Of a stretch of DNA of 64,000 nucleotides, positions 47,192 through 59,289 are shown in pieces. Origin of the DNA: Lysobacteraceae bacterium NML93-0793 (GTDB lineage Bacteria; Pseudomonadota; Gammaproteobacteria; Xanthomonadales; Xanthomonadaceae); contig NTJG01000013.1 in assembly GCA_002324875.1 (NCBI GenBank), forward strand, positions 1 through 64,000, written 5' to 3'. Position 1 is the first letter of the stretch. The number at the start of each line of letters is the position of its first letter. The translations under genes were made by a program, and so were the position numbers. The notes below the pieces were generated by a model. It did no database searches, was not told the DNA's origin, and saw only the letters and a list, made by a program, of their open reading frames with translations.

Positions 47192-48127
47192 TCAGCCGAA
47201 GCCGCAGTCGCCGCGCGCGTCCATCGGCGCGTCCGGCACCACCATCGTGTCGACGACGGCCGCATCGCGCATCGCCTCCAGCAACCCGAACAGACTGCGC
47301 AGATCCTGCGCGTTGTGCAGCCCCACGCGCCGCAGCTTGTCGGCGCTGCCGCCGCGCAGATAGTTCAACCAGGCGGCAGGTGCCTCGCTGCCGGGCAGGT
47401 CGTCCTCGCGCAGCACGCCGAGCAGCTCACGCTCCACCGTGGCCAGCTTGCAGTTCGCCCACACACCTCGATAGCGCCGCCGCACCGGGTGCAGCAGATC
47501 GACATGACGCAGCTCGATCAGCGGATCGCGCAAGCGCGCCAGGCGATACCGCGTGGTCAGCAGTGGCCGGTCGTAACTGCGGCCGTTGTAGCTGACCAGC
47601 ACGGTTTCGGGCCGCAGCCATGTCGAAAACGTCTTCAGCATCGCGCGCTCCGCGCCGAGCGTGGTGATGCACAGCTGACGGATGCGCAGCGCGCCATCGA
47701 CGAAATCCGCGGCGCCGATCATGAAGGCGCGCGTGCCGGTGCCGCCGGCGAGGCCGGTGGTCTCGGTGTCGAAGGCCAGCAGATCCGAGCGCTTCGCCGG
47801 CTCGTGTCGGATGTCGTGGAGCGCGAGCGCGTGATCGTCGTGCGGCCACGGCGCCGTCTGTTCGTAGTAGCGAAGGCCCGGCGCGATCTCCTCGCCGGGC
47901 AGCGCGCGATCGACCGGTCCGGAGGCACGCAGTGCCGGCGTCGGCGCGCGCAGCTTCATCAGCTTGCGCAGCTGTTCGACCACCTGCTCCGGCGAACGCC
48001 CGCCCTCGGCGCGCGGCCACTGCGCGCGCGGTGCAGCCGTCGGCAACGGCGGCGTCGGGGTCACCGACGGCAGCGCGGTACCGGCCTGGCGGCGCAGCAG
48101 GCCGAGACGTTTGGCCAGTGCACTCAT
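47192..48127 (-). CDS. mrfB: DEDD-type exonuclease, MrfB (YprB) homologue
   Basis: A 311-residue protein with a ribonuclease H-like exonuclease domain. Exo motif I is AFDTETTGLAGGTGTRAFMIG (Asp120, Glu122), motif II is in VLVSYNGRSYDRPLL, and motif III is in LHNAQDLRSL. In Bacillus subtilis, YprB (MrfB) is an exonuclease that works with the helicase MrfA to repair mitomycin C damage independently of UvrABC. Here the start ATG overlaps the stop of the MrfA-like gene as ATGA, giving the same pair as an operon. The N-terminal 60 residues are Pro/Ala-rich and not conserved. Confidence 0.87.
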   Translation of the reverse strand: MSALAKRLGLLRRQAGTALPSVTPTPPLPTAAPRAQWPRAEGGRSPEQVVEQLRKLMKLRAPTPALRASGPVDRALPGEEIAPGLRYYEQTAPWPHDDHALALHDIRHEPAKRSDLLAFDTETTGLAGGTGTRAFMIGAADFVDGALRIRQLCITTLGAERAMLKTFSTWLRPETVLVSYNGRSYDRPLLTTRYRLARLRDPLIELRHVDLLHPVRRRYRGVWANCKLATVERELLGVLREDDLPGSEAPAAWLNYLRGGSADKLRRVGLHNAQDLRSLFGLLEAMRDAAVVDTMVVPDAPMDARGDCGFG

Positions 48128-50526
48128 GCCGGCAGCTGCGGCGCGTGCATCAGCAGATCGATGACCCGCGCCGCGAGCTGACGCGGCGTGCGCTCGGCGT
48201 CCTCGTCGGATGCGAGGATCGGGCCGACGCAGGCCGGGCACCCGGCCCGGCAACTGCAGCCGGCGACCAGCGCCGCCGCCTTGCCCAGCAGTTCCTCGCG
48301 ACGCTCGAACAGCGGCGCCGACAGGCCCACGCCGCCGGGATAGTTGTCGTAGAGATACAGCGTGGGCGCGAAGCGGCCGAGCAGCTCGATCGAGGTGCTG
48401 CTGCCGTCGCCGTCGCGCAACTGCCCGCGACCGCGCTGGTCGGCCGTCGCGAACCAGGTGCCGTCGCCGCTGCCGACGGCCTTCTGCAGGTCACGACTTT
48501 CGGCCATCACCGCGACCTGCGCGACCAGATGCAGCGCGTACGACGCGCCGAGAAAGCCGTCCAGCGCCTCGTGGCGCGCATCAAAGGCGCGGTCGAGCGC
48601 CGCCTGCGGCAGCTGCCACCACACCGAACTCGTGTGCAGTTCCTGGTCGGGCAGGTTCACCGGGCCGTAGCCGATGTTCTCGTGGGTGTGGAAGCGGATC
48701 TTCTTGTAGCCCGAGACGCGGCGCACCACGTGCACCTCGCCGATGTGCGCGCTGCCCTGCCCCGCATCGGCCTGTTCCTCGTCGTCGAGGACTTTCAGCT
48801 TGGTGTAGTCGATCGCGTCGGTGTAGTAATCGACGTTCGTGCGCGTGACGTAGGCCTTGCGGCCCTCCCAGTCCAGGCGCTCCACCTGGAACGGTTCGGA
48901 CTGGATCATGTGGATCGCGCCCTCGTACAGGGTGAGCGCGGCAGCGGAATAGTCGACCTCGGCGATGATCGTCTGCCGCCCGTCGGTGCGGTCGACGACA
49001 ACGAAGTTGCCGTCGGCGACCGAGCGCAGATTGACCGCCTGCGCCGGATAGCTGTCGGCGATCCACTCCCAGCGGTCGCCTTCATGGTGCAGCACGCCGG
49101 ACTCGGCCAGCACCTCCAGCCACGGCAGCGGCGCGACGGGTCCGAATATGTCGCCGTCCACGAACGGCAGCTCGAACGCCGCGCAGCGGATGTGGTCGAG
49201 CAGGATCAGCGGCTGGTCGGGTTCGATGCGCGCGTGCTCGGGATTGGCCTCGGCGAAAAACTCCGGATGCCGCACCACGTACTGGTCCATCGGCTCGGAA
49301 CTCGCGACCAGCACGCCGACCGACGGCTGCTGCCGGCGACCGGCGCGACCGAAGCGCTGCCATGTCGCGGAGATGCTGCCCGGATAGCCGTTGAGCACCA
49401 CGACATCGAGACTGCCGATGTCGACGCCCAGTTCCAGCGCCGACGTGCTGACGATGCCGTCGATGCTGCCGGCGCGCATTTCGCGCTCGGCCGCGCGGCG
49501 CTCGGTCGGCAGATAGCCGCCGCGGTAGGCGCGGATGCGCCTGGGCTTGCGCGGGTCGTGGTCGAAGACTTCCTTGAGGTACTTGGTCAGCACTTCGACC
49601 ATCAGCCGCGTCTGGCAGAACACCAGAGTTTTCAGCCCGGCGCGGATCGCCATGCGCGCGATGCGGTTGGACTGCGAGCGCGCCGACGCGCGCAGGCCGA
49701 GATCCGGATTCACCACCGGCGGATTCCACAGCAGCACATGCTTGTCGCCGCGTGGCGCGCCGGATTCGAGAATCGCCTCCAGCGCGGCGTCGTCCACTTC
49801 CACCAGCGCGCGGCCGTGCTCGCGCGCATTGCCGATCGTCGCCGAGCAGAGGATGAACTGCGGCGTCACGCCGTAGAACGCGCAGACACGCTTGAGCCGG
49901 CGGATCACGTTGGCGACGTGCGAGCCGAACACGCCGCGATAGGTATGGATCTCGTCGATCACCACATAGCGCAGGTTCTCGAAGAACTGCGCCCATTTCG
50001 TGTGATGCGGCAGGATCGCCTGGTGCAGCATGTCCGGGTTGCTGACCACGATGTCGCCGTTGATGCGGATCGCCTGGCGCGCATCGCCGGGCGTGTCGCC
50101 GTCGAAGGTCGCCGCGCGCAGGCCCAGTTCGCCGGCCGCGTTGAGTTCCAGCAGCTCGGCCACCTGGTCCTGCGCCAGGGCCTTGGTCGGAAACAGGTAC
50201 AGCGCCTTGCTGCGCGCCGTGATCGCCGCCGACAGCACCGGCAGGGTGTAGCACAGCGACTTGCCCGAGGCGGTCGGCGTGGCCACGACCAGATGCCGCC
50301 CGGCCTGGCTCGCCGTCCACGCCTCGGCCTGATGCTTGTACAGCCGATCGACGCCGCGACTGCGCATCGCGCGTGCCAGCGCTTCGGGCACATCATCGGG
50401 AATCGGCGCGTAATCGCCGGCCTGACCGGGCAGCAGCAGCGTGCCGGTAACACGCCCCGGATACTTGGCGGCCAGCCTGGCCGCCAGCACGCCACCGGTC
50501 GCCGCCCCCCCGCTCGGCACCGGCAA
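48124..50526 (-). CDS. mrfA: DEAD/DEAH-box helicase with DUF1998, MrfA (YprA) homologue
   Basis: An 800-residue superfamily 2 helicase. Motif I is ATPTASGKS, motif II DEIH, motif III SATIGN, and motifs V-VI run from STSALELGVDIGSLD to QRFGRAGRR. The C-terminal DUF1998/MZB region has four zinc-binding cysteines in CSCRAGCPAC. B. subtilis MrfA, with the same layout, is a 3'-5' helicase that repairs mitomycin C adducts. The start is uncertain: TTG 50526 is the first usable codon after a stop 28 codons upstream, GTG 50520 is an alternative, and neither has a strong ribosome-binding site. It is co-transcribed with the exonuclease gene. Confidence 0.9.
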   Translation of the reverse strand: MPVPSGGAATGGVLAARLAAKYPGRVTGTLLLPGQAGDYAPIPDDVPEALARAMRSRGVDRLYKHQAEAWTASQAGRHLVVATPTASGKSLCYTLPVLSAAITARSKALYLFPTKALAQDQVAELLELNAAGELGLRAATFDGDTPGDARQAIRINGDIVVSNPDMLHQAILPHHTKWAQFFENLRYVVIDEIHTYRGVFGSHVANVIRRLKRVCAFYGVTPQFILCSATIGNAREHGRALVEVDDAALEAILESGAPRGDKHVLLWNPPVVNPDLGLRASARSQSNRIARMAIRAGLKTLVFCQTRLMVEVLTKYLKEVFDHDPRKPRRIRAYRGGYLPTERRAAEREMRAGSIDGIVSTSALELGVDIGSLDVVVLNGYPGSISATWQRFGRAGRRQQPSVGVLVASSEPMDQYVVRHPEFFAEANPEHARIEPDQPLILLDHIRCAAFELPFVDGDIFGPVAPLPWLEVLAESGVLHHEGDRWEWIADSYPAQAVNLRSVADGNFVVVDRTDGRQTIIAEVDYSAAALTLYEGAIHMIQSEPFQVERLDWEGRKAYVTRTNVDYYTDAIDYTKLKVLDDEEQADAGQGSAHIGEVHVVRRVSGYKKIRFHTHENIGYGPVNLPDQELHTSSVWWQLPQAALDRAFDARHEALDGFLGASYALHLVAQVAVMAESRDLQKAVGSGDGTWFATADQRGRGQLRDGDGSSTSIELLGRFAPTLYLYDNYPGGVGLSAPLFERREELLGKAAALVAGCSCRAGCPACVGPILASDEDAERTPRQLAARVIDLLMHAPQLPA

Positions 50527-50719
50527 GGACGCGGGATCGGGCTTGAGGATGGCGTTCAGACGATGGCTCCAGACGGGGGCGAGCTGCGAGCCTGACGTCC
50601 AGGCGTCTCATCGCGCGAGACTGCAGCCCGGCAATGCACGATCGACGCGTGCTTCACGGCGTCGCAATCCGTCGGCTCCTAGCCTCGGCCGCTCACTCGT
50701 TCCCCCAAAGGATTTCCCC

Positions 50720-51259
50720 ATGACGACCCTCGACGGCAAGAAAATCGCCATCCTCGCCACCGACGGCTTCGAGCAGTCCGAGCTCGAACAACCGCTCCAG
50801 GACCTGCGCAAGGCCGGCGCCCAGGTGGATGTCATCACGCCTGGTGATGCCGCATCGATCAAAGGCTGGGACAAGAAGGACTGGGGCCGCAGCGTCGCTG
50901 TCGACGTGGCCCTGTCCAAGGCCGATCACGCTGCCTACGACGCCCTGGTGTTGCCGGGCGGCCAGATGAACCCGGACGTGCTGCGCGCCGATGCGGATGC
51001 CGTGGCGTTCGTGCGTGCGTTCGGCGAGGCCGGCAAGCCGATCGCCGCGATCTGCCACGGCCCGTGGCTGCTGGTCGAAAGCGGTCTGGCCAAGGGCCGC
51101 AAGGTCACTTCGTGGCCGTCGGTGAAAACCGATCTGGTCAATGCCGGCGCGCAGTGGGAGGATGCGGAAGTCGTCGTCGATGGCAGCCTGATCACCAGCC
51201 GCAAGCCCGACGACATCCCGGCGTTCAACGCGGCCATCGTGAAGGCCGTCGCCGCCTGA
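50720..51259 (+). CDS. DJ-1/PfpI family protein
   Basis: A 179-residue type 1 glutamine-amidotransferase-like protein of the PfpI/DJ-1 group. The nucleophile elbow AAICHGPW carries the conserved Cys-His pair, and VLPGGQMNPD precedes it. Family members include glyoxalase/deglycase-type stress proteins and peptidase-named relatives, so a chaperone or protein-repair role in stress is likely. ATG 50720 has aaaggattt upstream. It is followed after 22 nt by a MAPEG gene and diverges from mrfA. Confidence 0.93.
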   Translation: MTTLDGKKIAILATDGFEQSELEQPLQDLRKAGAQVDVITPGDAASIKGWDKKDWGRSVAVDVALSKADHAAYDALVLPGGQMNPDVLRADADAVAFVRAFGEAGKPIAAICHGPWLLVESGLAKGRKVTSWPSVKTDLVNAGAQWEDAEVVVDGSLITSRKPDDIPAFNAAIVKAVAA

Positions 51260-51281
51260 CCCGCTGAAGAAGGACCTGCCG

Positions 51282-51671
51282 ATGACGATCGAACTGCAGA
51301 TGCTGGCCTGGTCGATCGTGCTCGGCCTGGTCCATATCGGCGTTGCCGGTGGCTTCGCCACCGCGCAACGCGGCCTGCGCTGGAACGCCGGCAACCGTGA
51401 CGGCGATGCGCCGCCCCTGCGCGGTGCCGCCGTGCGCACCGCCGCGGCCAGCCGCAATTTTCTCGAGACCTTTCCGTTCTTCGCCGCGGCCGTGCTCGCG
51501 GTGATCGCGAGCGGCCGCGCCGATGCCGACACCGCGCTCGGCGCGCAGGTGTACCTGTGGGCGCGCGTGGTCTATCTGCCCGTCTATGCCATCGGCATTC
51601 CCTATCTGCGCACGGCCGTGTGGATCGTGTCGCTGTGGGGCTTGTTGCAGCTCGTGCAGGCGCTTTTCTGA
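51282..51671 (+). CDS. MAPEG family membrane protein
   Basis: A 129-residue protein with four hydrophobic segments and the MAPEG pattern: ASRNFLETFPFFAAAVL and VYLWARVVYLPVYAIGIPYLRTAVW. Eukaryotic MAPEG proteins are glutathione transferases or eicosanoid enzymes, while the bacterial ones are mostly uncharacterised. gaaggac lies 8-14 nt before the ATG. It probably forms an operon with the DJ-1/PfpI gene, which fits a stress or detoxification role by context only. Confidence 0.9.
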   Translation: MTIELQMLAWSIVLGLVHIGVAGGFATAQRGLRWNAGNRDGDAPPLRGAAVRTAAASRNFLETFPFFAAAVLAVIASGRADADTALGAQVYLWARVVYLPVYAIGIPYLRTAVWIVSLWGLLQLVQALF

Positions 51672-51833
51672 GCAATCACCGCGCATGGATGCGACGTCTG
51701 AGCGCACGGCCTGAAGCCTCGATTCAGCGGCGATCGCGCTGCGAGCGCTGTCATCGAAAGGACGCAACAGGTTCACGGAAAACAGACGAAACGCGCCCTA
51801 GCCTGCTGGCCTCAGATCAAGGCACCAACGCAG

Positions 51834-52070
51834 ATGGCACGCTCCGATTCCGACCACACCCTGGTGCTCTCCCTCGGCCGCAATGGCCGCGCGTCCTATC
51901 CCGAGCGGCCGTGGGAAGAAATCGAACCCGTGCTGCGCCGCGTCTGGGAATTCGACGGCCGCCTCCGCGCTTGGCACGACGTCCGCGCGGATGTGCAGGC
52001 GGCATGGCAATCCTGTGATCCCGCCACGTCGTTACGCCGTGGACGCAGCGGATTCAGCCGCGCAGCATAA
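51834..52070 (+). CDS. Small hypothetical protein
   Basis: A 78-residue frame beginning MARSDSDHTLVLSLGRNGRASYPERPW, with balanced composition and a caagg tract before the ATG. It contains WEEIEPVLRRVWEF and RAWHDVRADVQAAWQS, suggesting helices. It has no signal peptide, membrane helix or known motif. It is probably real, because the amino-acid use is unlike the Arg/Ala-rich shadow frames around it, but no function can be proposed. Confidence 0.55.
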   Translation: MARSDSDHTLVLSLGRNGRASYPERPWEEIEPVLRRVWEFDGRLRAWHDVRADVQAAWQSCDPATSLRRGRSGFSRAA

Positions 52071-52666
52071 GCCGCCCGCCTTGCCTCACCGCAATGCAAT
52101 TCGGATGCAAAAGCTGCTCCCTCATGCATTCTTCGCGGCCCTGCCGGACTAGAACTAGGCAGAACGAACTCGCCGCGTGCGGCTCGATTCGTACGTGGCC
52201 GCACCCTCCTCCCTATCCCTAACCGGATCTTAGAGGGCCAAGTGCCTGTCCGGGATTGCGCTCGGTCGAACTGACCGGCCGAGCGACTGTCATTTGATCG
52301 GTCCAAGCACGGCGTGGGGGGCCTAGGTGCGTGCCGCGTCACGAGGACCACAGGGCGATCAATGTGCGCTGACGTAGTCCAGATGAGATGGGCCGTCCCT
52401 CATACAGGACCGTTGCGCACCGTCGCACTCTACGCTGAACGGATAGATGTGGATCTTCCCCATTCCTGACTGTGCTCAGCGACTCAACTTTGCGTATTCG
52501 GGTCAATCACTTGGCGCTGCTCCCGCAAATTTTTTCCTAATGGTTGTTTTATTTCTTTTTAACAACGGCTAGGATCGGGGGACCTGGTGCCGCTGATCCG
52601 GTTGTCAAGTAGGGAAAACGGCATGCAGAGGGGAACATCAGCACGCATTCATGTGGAGAGAGAAAC
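52071..52666. other. Long upstream region of the third TonB receptor
   Basis: About 600 bases without a gene. From 52528 to 52562 the DNA is strikingly AT-rich for this genome (tttttcctaa, tttatttcttttt) and contains the inverted repeat gttgtt (52543-52548) / aacaac (52561-52566). This is probably the promoter and control region of the receptor, with a TAGGAT (52570-52575) as a possible -10. agagagaaac before the ATG is the ribosome-binding site. Confidence 0.5.
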
Positions 52667-55639
<2,973 letters not shown>

Positions 55640-55661
55640 TCGACCGCTATACCGCTTAACG

Positions 55662-55692
55662 AACACGGCCCCGAAAGGGGCCGTGTTTGTTT
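55662..55692 (+). terminator. Terminator of the TonB receptor gene
   Basis: An 11-bp stem (aacacggcccc / ggggccgtgtt) with tetraloop gaaa is followed by tgtttgtttg. It lies 22 nt after the receptor stop. Confidence 0.92.
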
Positions 55693-55737
55693 GTAACGGG
55701 GCACAACATCCGCCCGGCTTTCACCGGTCACCACATT

Positions 55738-55974
55738 TCATGCAGCGGGCCGCCGATACAGCGCGGCATTGATGCACGCGAACACGCTGACGACGAACCA
55801 ACCGAACGGGAACAGCGAGACCGTCAGCAGCCAGGTCATCGCGAACGCGATGCAGGCGGCGACGAACCAGAGGATCGCCGAGAGCACCCGCCCCTGCACC
55901 AGCTGACCGAGACCCGGAACGATGAAGCTGCAGATGGCGGCGATGACGTTGCCGGCGGAACCCTGTGCGCTCAT
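55738..55974 (-). CDS. Small two-helix membrane protein
   Basis: A 78-residue protein: GNVIAAICSFIVPGLGQLVQGR, then LSAILWFVAACIAFAMTWLL and FPFGWFVVSVFACINAALY. The PGLGQLVQGR motif after the first segment is typical of small TM2-like or DUF5683-like membrane proteins of unknown function. ATG 55974 is preceded by gagtcacgcc, a weak site. The open frame extends further upstream but without conserved sequence. It is convergent with the TonB receptor. Confidence 0.75.
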   Translation of the reverse strand: MSAQGSAGNVIAAICSFIVPGLGQLVQGRVLSAILWFVAACIAFAMTWLLTVSLFPFGWFVVSVFACINAALYRRPAA

Positions 55975-56634
55975 GGCGTGACTCCTGATGATGAATGCGC
56001 GAATGCTCGCGCACCGGCAAAGGCGATGGCGTGAAGGCGCGGGTCCGCGAGGCAGTTGGCTCAACGCGACTGGCCCGTTGGTGAGCGGCATGGACGCTCG
56101 GCGATGTCATCGCATCGTCCATCCTCCGCAGCACCGAGACGCCAGGCTTGCATCGCAGGTGTCGCCTTTGCGAGCCGCTGGATGCGCAGCTGGATACGAT
56201 GTCGCGGCTGCTGCTACCGCAAGCCCACGCGTCGTCCCGACACGCGGCATGTTCCTCGGTCCAGGCCTCCCCCTGTCGCGTCGCAGCGCCTGTCGCGGCA
56301 AGCACAAGCGCGGCGCCCGACGCCTCCTGATTCTGCTCCATCCAGGTCTGCGCCTGCCGCGCGTAGACGCGTCCAGGCGGCGGCGAGAGAGGGTAAGTCC
56401 ATCCTCGGCATCGAGGCATCTGCCGAGCACACCTCTCGGACCGTCGACTGTCCCGACAGGCGCGCACCCCGAGCGGACGCGAGCCGTTTCGGGATGCATC
56501 CGATCGAAAGCCGCAACGCACGCCATCGGCAGCGTGCGTGAATGCGCGGCGCCGGAATGTCGATTCCGCCGCGCCTGGTACGTCGTCCCGAGGAGCGCAC
56601 GGTAGGTCGCCGTCGCCGATACCGGAGTGACGCC
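55975..56634. other. Long gene-free interval
   Basis: About 660 bases between the small membrane protein and the DUF1428 gene. Open frames occur on both strands, but all are Arg/Ser-rich, lack ribosome-binding sites and match no family that I recognise. No repeat, hairpin or tRNA was seen. It could hold a decayed gene or a small RNA that cannot be recognised by eye. Confidence 0.45.
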
Positions 56635-57012
56635 ATGTCCTATATCGACGGATTCGTTCTCGCCGTTCCGACTGCCAATCGCCAGGCGTTCATCGACCAT
56701 GCGCATCTGGGCGATGCCTTTTTCGTCGAACTGGGCGCACTGCGTGTGCTCGAGTGCTGGGCCGACGACGTGCCCGACGGGAAGCTGACCGATTTCCGCA
56801 GGGCCGTACAGGCCAGGGACGACGAGACGGTGGTGTTCTCGTGGATCGAATGGCCCGACAAGGGCACCCGCGATGCGGCCTTCGCGAAGATGATGGACGG
56901 CAGCGATCCGCGTATGGACCCGGAGAAGAACCCCATGCCCTTCGATGGCAAGCGGATGATCTTCGGCGGCTTCGTCCCCGTGGTCGAGCTGACAGGCGGC
57001 TCGGAGACCTGA
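56635..57012 (+). CDS. DUF1428 family protein
   Basis: A 125-residue protein with an unmistakable DUF1428 pattern: MSYIDGFVLAVPTANRQAF, VLECWADDVPDGKLTDFRRAV, VVFSWIEWPDKGTRDAAFAKMM, and the C-terminal MPFDGKRMIFGGFVPV. The family (E. coli YbaA) is a small dimeric alpha-beta barrel-like fold of unknown function. Cggagtgacgcc precedes the ATG. It stands alone between two gene-free stretches. Confidence 0.93.
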   Translation: MSYIDGFVLAVPTANRQAFIDHAHLGDAFFVELGALRVLECWADDVPDGKLTDFRRAVQARDDETVVFSWIEWPDKGTRDAAFAKMMDGSDPRMDPEKNPMPFDGKRMIFGGFVPVVELTGGSET

Positions 57013-57568
57013 TCCACACGCGGACGTCCCGGTGCAGGGGCCACCGTGTTCCGGATCGCGGCGGCCCCCTCGAGCGGGAACATGTCAGGCGTGCCTCGCG
57101 CGCCTGCGGCCACGGCCGAGCGGCGGTGAGACGGCGCAGCGCGGACGCTCCTACGCTGGCGTCCCACGCGATCAGCCACCGCCTGACGAACCCGGCAGAT
57201 CATCCGCAGGATCGACATTGCAGTGCCGGCCAGGGCGAGTCGCGCTGATCATTGTCATCTCGCTCCAGGTGCCGACAGGCCGCACTGAGCCAAAGACGCT
57301 GGATTTCCGCTTGACCAGCCGTGCGGCTGTTGAGAGCCGCGGGAATGACGGCCAAGAGCGGAATTGTTCAGATCGTCCCGCGCGAGATCGGCGACCGCGG
57401 AAACGCAGGGTCGCGGTGGCACGCCGCACCGCGCCCGGGCGCGCGGTCGCATGGCTGTCGTCACGTTGCGTCGTGGCACATGCGTCCCGTCCGAGACACG
57501 CATCCACGCACAGCGGAATGCATGCCGGGCGCAGCAACGCATCCACAGCACGCCGGTGCATCGCACAC
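57013..57568. other. Gene-free interval
   Basis: About 550 bases with no credible coding frame. One REP-like fragment (ggacgctcctacgctggcgtcc, at about 57143-57164) has a 6-bp inverted repeat around TCCTAC; otherwise nothing stands out. Confidence 0.4.
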
Positions 57569-57599
57569 GAAAAAGGGCGCATCCCGGAAGATGCGCCCT
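57569..57599 (-). terminator. Terminator of the glycine-zipper gene
   Basis: A 10-bp stem (agggcgcatc / gatgcgccct) with a 6-nt loop is followed on the minus strand by a run of T. It lies about 20 nt past the stop. Confidence 0.88.
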
Positions 57600-57617
57600 G
57601 TCTGCGATCAGGAACGA

Positions 57618-58433
57618 TCAGCGCACGCGGAACCGCGTGTTGTCCTCACGTCCGCTGTCGCTGTAGGTGCCCGAGCTGTAATGGTCGTGCGAGACGTAGG
57701 CATCCTGCACCGCGGCCTTGGCGCGGTCCCATTCCAGCGGGGACGAACCACGGCGCGCACCCCAGTCCCGCGACAGTTCGCTCTCGAGCGACTCGTCCCA
57801 CGGCCGGTCGGGATGACGGCTGCGCGCATACGCACCGTAGCGGTAGGCGGGCTGGTAGCTCGCGTACTCGTCGCCTTCAGCGCGGTACTCCGCCTTTTCG
57901 AACGCGGCGGCATGGTAGTCGTCGCTGCGGCCATACAGATCGTACGTGCGGTCGGTGCGCTCCCAGGCATCGCGGACAGCCGGCTTGGCATCGTCCCAGC
58001 CCAGACGCGACTCGCCCCGGCTGCTGTCCCACTCGCGCTTCAAGGTGTCTTCCGATTCGTCCCAACCCCGGGTCCGATCGGCCTCGCGCGCCTGCAGGCC
58101 GAAGCCGTAGGCCGGCGCGTAATCGCGGTCGTAATCGTGGTCGGCCTTGACGTAGGGACGGTCGCGATGGGCGTCGCGCCAGTATTCGGCTTCGCCGGTC
58201 GGGTCGATCCGTTCGGCCACGCCTTTACCGACCGCCGCGCCGGCGACCACGCCGACGGCCGCGCCGATCAGCGTGCCGACCGGGCCGAAGATCGTGCCTG
58301 CTGCCGCACCGGCTGCCGCGCCGCCTGCAACGCCGCCCACGCCGACACCGACCGGATGCGCACCGGGCGTCTTGGTGATCGGATCGCGGTTGAGGTCACG
58401 GCCGCCGTCGCGGATTTCGTCGTGCTTGCTCAT
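57618..58433 (-). CDS. Glycine-zipper protein with duplicated C-terminal motif
   Basis: A 271-residue protein. Residues about 25-75 form a glycine zipper (GVGVGGVAGGAAAGAAAGTIFGPVG...), which usually inserts in or spans membranes. The hydrophilic remainder is rich in Asp, Arg and Tyr. It contains two related units: DSSRGESRLGWDDAKPAVRDAW and, about 80 residues later, GARRGSSPLEWDRAKAAVQDAY. There is no signal peptide. The start ATG 58433 has GGAG 11 nt upstream. Proteins of this sort are often induced by stress in xanthomonads, but the function is unknown. It sits 91 nt past the mgtC stop. Confidence 0.72.
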   Translation of the reverse strand: MSKHDEIRDGGRDLNRDPITKTPGAHPVGVGVGGVAGGAAAGAAAGTIFGPVGTLIGAAVGVVAGAAVGKGVAERIDPTGEAEYWRDAHRDRPYVKADHDYDRDYAPAYGFGLQAREADRTRGWDESEDTLKREWDSSRGESRLGWDDAKPAVRDAWERTDRTYDLYGRSDDYHAAAFEKAEYRAEGDEYASYQPAYRYGAYARSRHPDRPWDESLESELSRDWGARRGSSPLEWDRAKAAVQDAYVSHDHYSSGTYSDSGREDNTRFRVR

Positions 58434-58524
58434 CAGGGGAAACTCCGTAGGGATGTGGAGGGCCACCCTGCGCGCGCCGCGATGAAGCCGCCGTCGGTGA
58501 ATCCCGAACAGGCGGGCAAAGTGT

Positions 58525-59040
58525 TCAGGTGTCGTGGCCGGAAACATCGTCGCCCGGCGCATCACCCGCGCGCGCAGGACGGCGCAGCTTCGGAATCGCC
58601 CCCACGACCAGCAGGGCCACGAACGTCGTCACCAGCGCGACCATTTCCTGGCCCATGCCGGCCGCCATGCCGATCGCTGCGGTCATCCAGACACCGGCGG
58701 CCGTGGTGAGGCCTTCGATGCGTTCGTCCTTGCCGAGCTTGAGGATGGCGCCGGCACCGAGAAAGCCGATGCCCGAGACGATGCCCTGCATCACGCGGGT
58801 CACGTCCGCACCGTCGATGTCGGACAGCAGCGGCGCGAGCACGAACAGCGCCGAGCCGATCGACACCAGAATGTGGGTCTTCAGTCCGGCCGCGCGCCCC
58901 TTGAATTCGCGCTCCCAGCCGACCATGCCGCCGAGCACGGCCGCCACCAGCACGCGGACCACGATGGTGGTGACGGTGTCGACATCCGGCAATGCGAGCT
59001 CGCGCGCCACGGCCTCGCCGATCTGGGCCAGGACGCTCAT
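58525..59040 (-). CDS. MgtC/SapB family membrane protein
   Basis: A 171-residue protein with about four or five hydrophobic segments and the MgtC signature GGMVGWEREFKGRAAGLKTHILVSIGSALF, followed by GIGFLGAGAIL and GLTTAAGVWMTAAIGMAAG. MgtC supports survival under low magnesium and, in pathogens, within macrophages, in part by restraining ATP synthase. This short form lacks the C-terminal ACT-like domain of Salmonella MgtC, so a different or partial role is likely. It diverges from the OYE gene. Confidence 0.92.
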   Translation of the reverse strand: MSVLAQIGEAVARELALPDVDTVTTIVVRVLVAAVLGGMVGWEREFKGRAAGLKTHILVSIGSALFVLAPLLSDIDGADVTRVMQGIVSGIGFLGAGAILKLGKDERIEGLTTAAGVWMTAAIGMAAGMGQEMVALVTTFVALLVVGAIPKLRRPARAGDAPGDDVSGHDT

Positions 59041-59289
59041 GCCATCGGCTCCGGCAACGGTGATGGCATGTGGCACGGCAGCGGCATTGGCGACATCGGA
59101 TGGGCACTCGGAGGGGCAGCGCGCAGCGTAGGGCGCACCCGGTCGCCGACCGGTGAACAGGTTGTGATGCGCTCGCCGGGCGGCGCAGCGACGTCTGCGA
59201 AACGTTGCGTCCCGCGCGAGCGACGGGTGCGCCCATTGAAACCGCGCGGCGCGCCGGCACGTTCGCTGATCCCTGAAGGAGCCTTCCCA

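Noticed and set aside
56107-56706. Overlapping open frames on both strands in the 56.1-56.7 kb gap
   Set aside because: Arg/Ser-rich, no ribosome-binding site, no recognised motif; the DUF1428 gene overlaps the end of one of them.
57143-57164. A possible REP element around gctcctac
   Set aside because: Only a 6-bp inverted repeat; too short to call with confidence.
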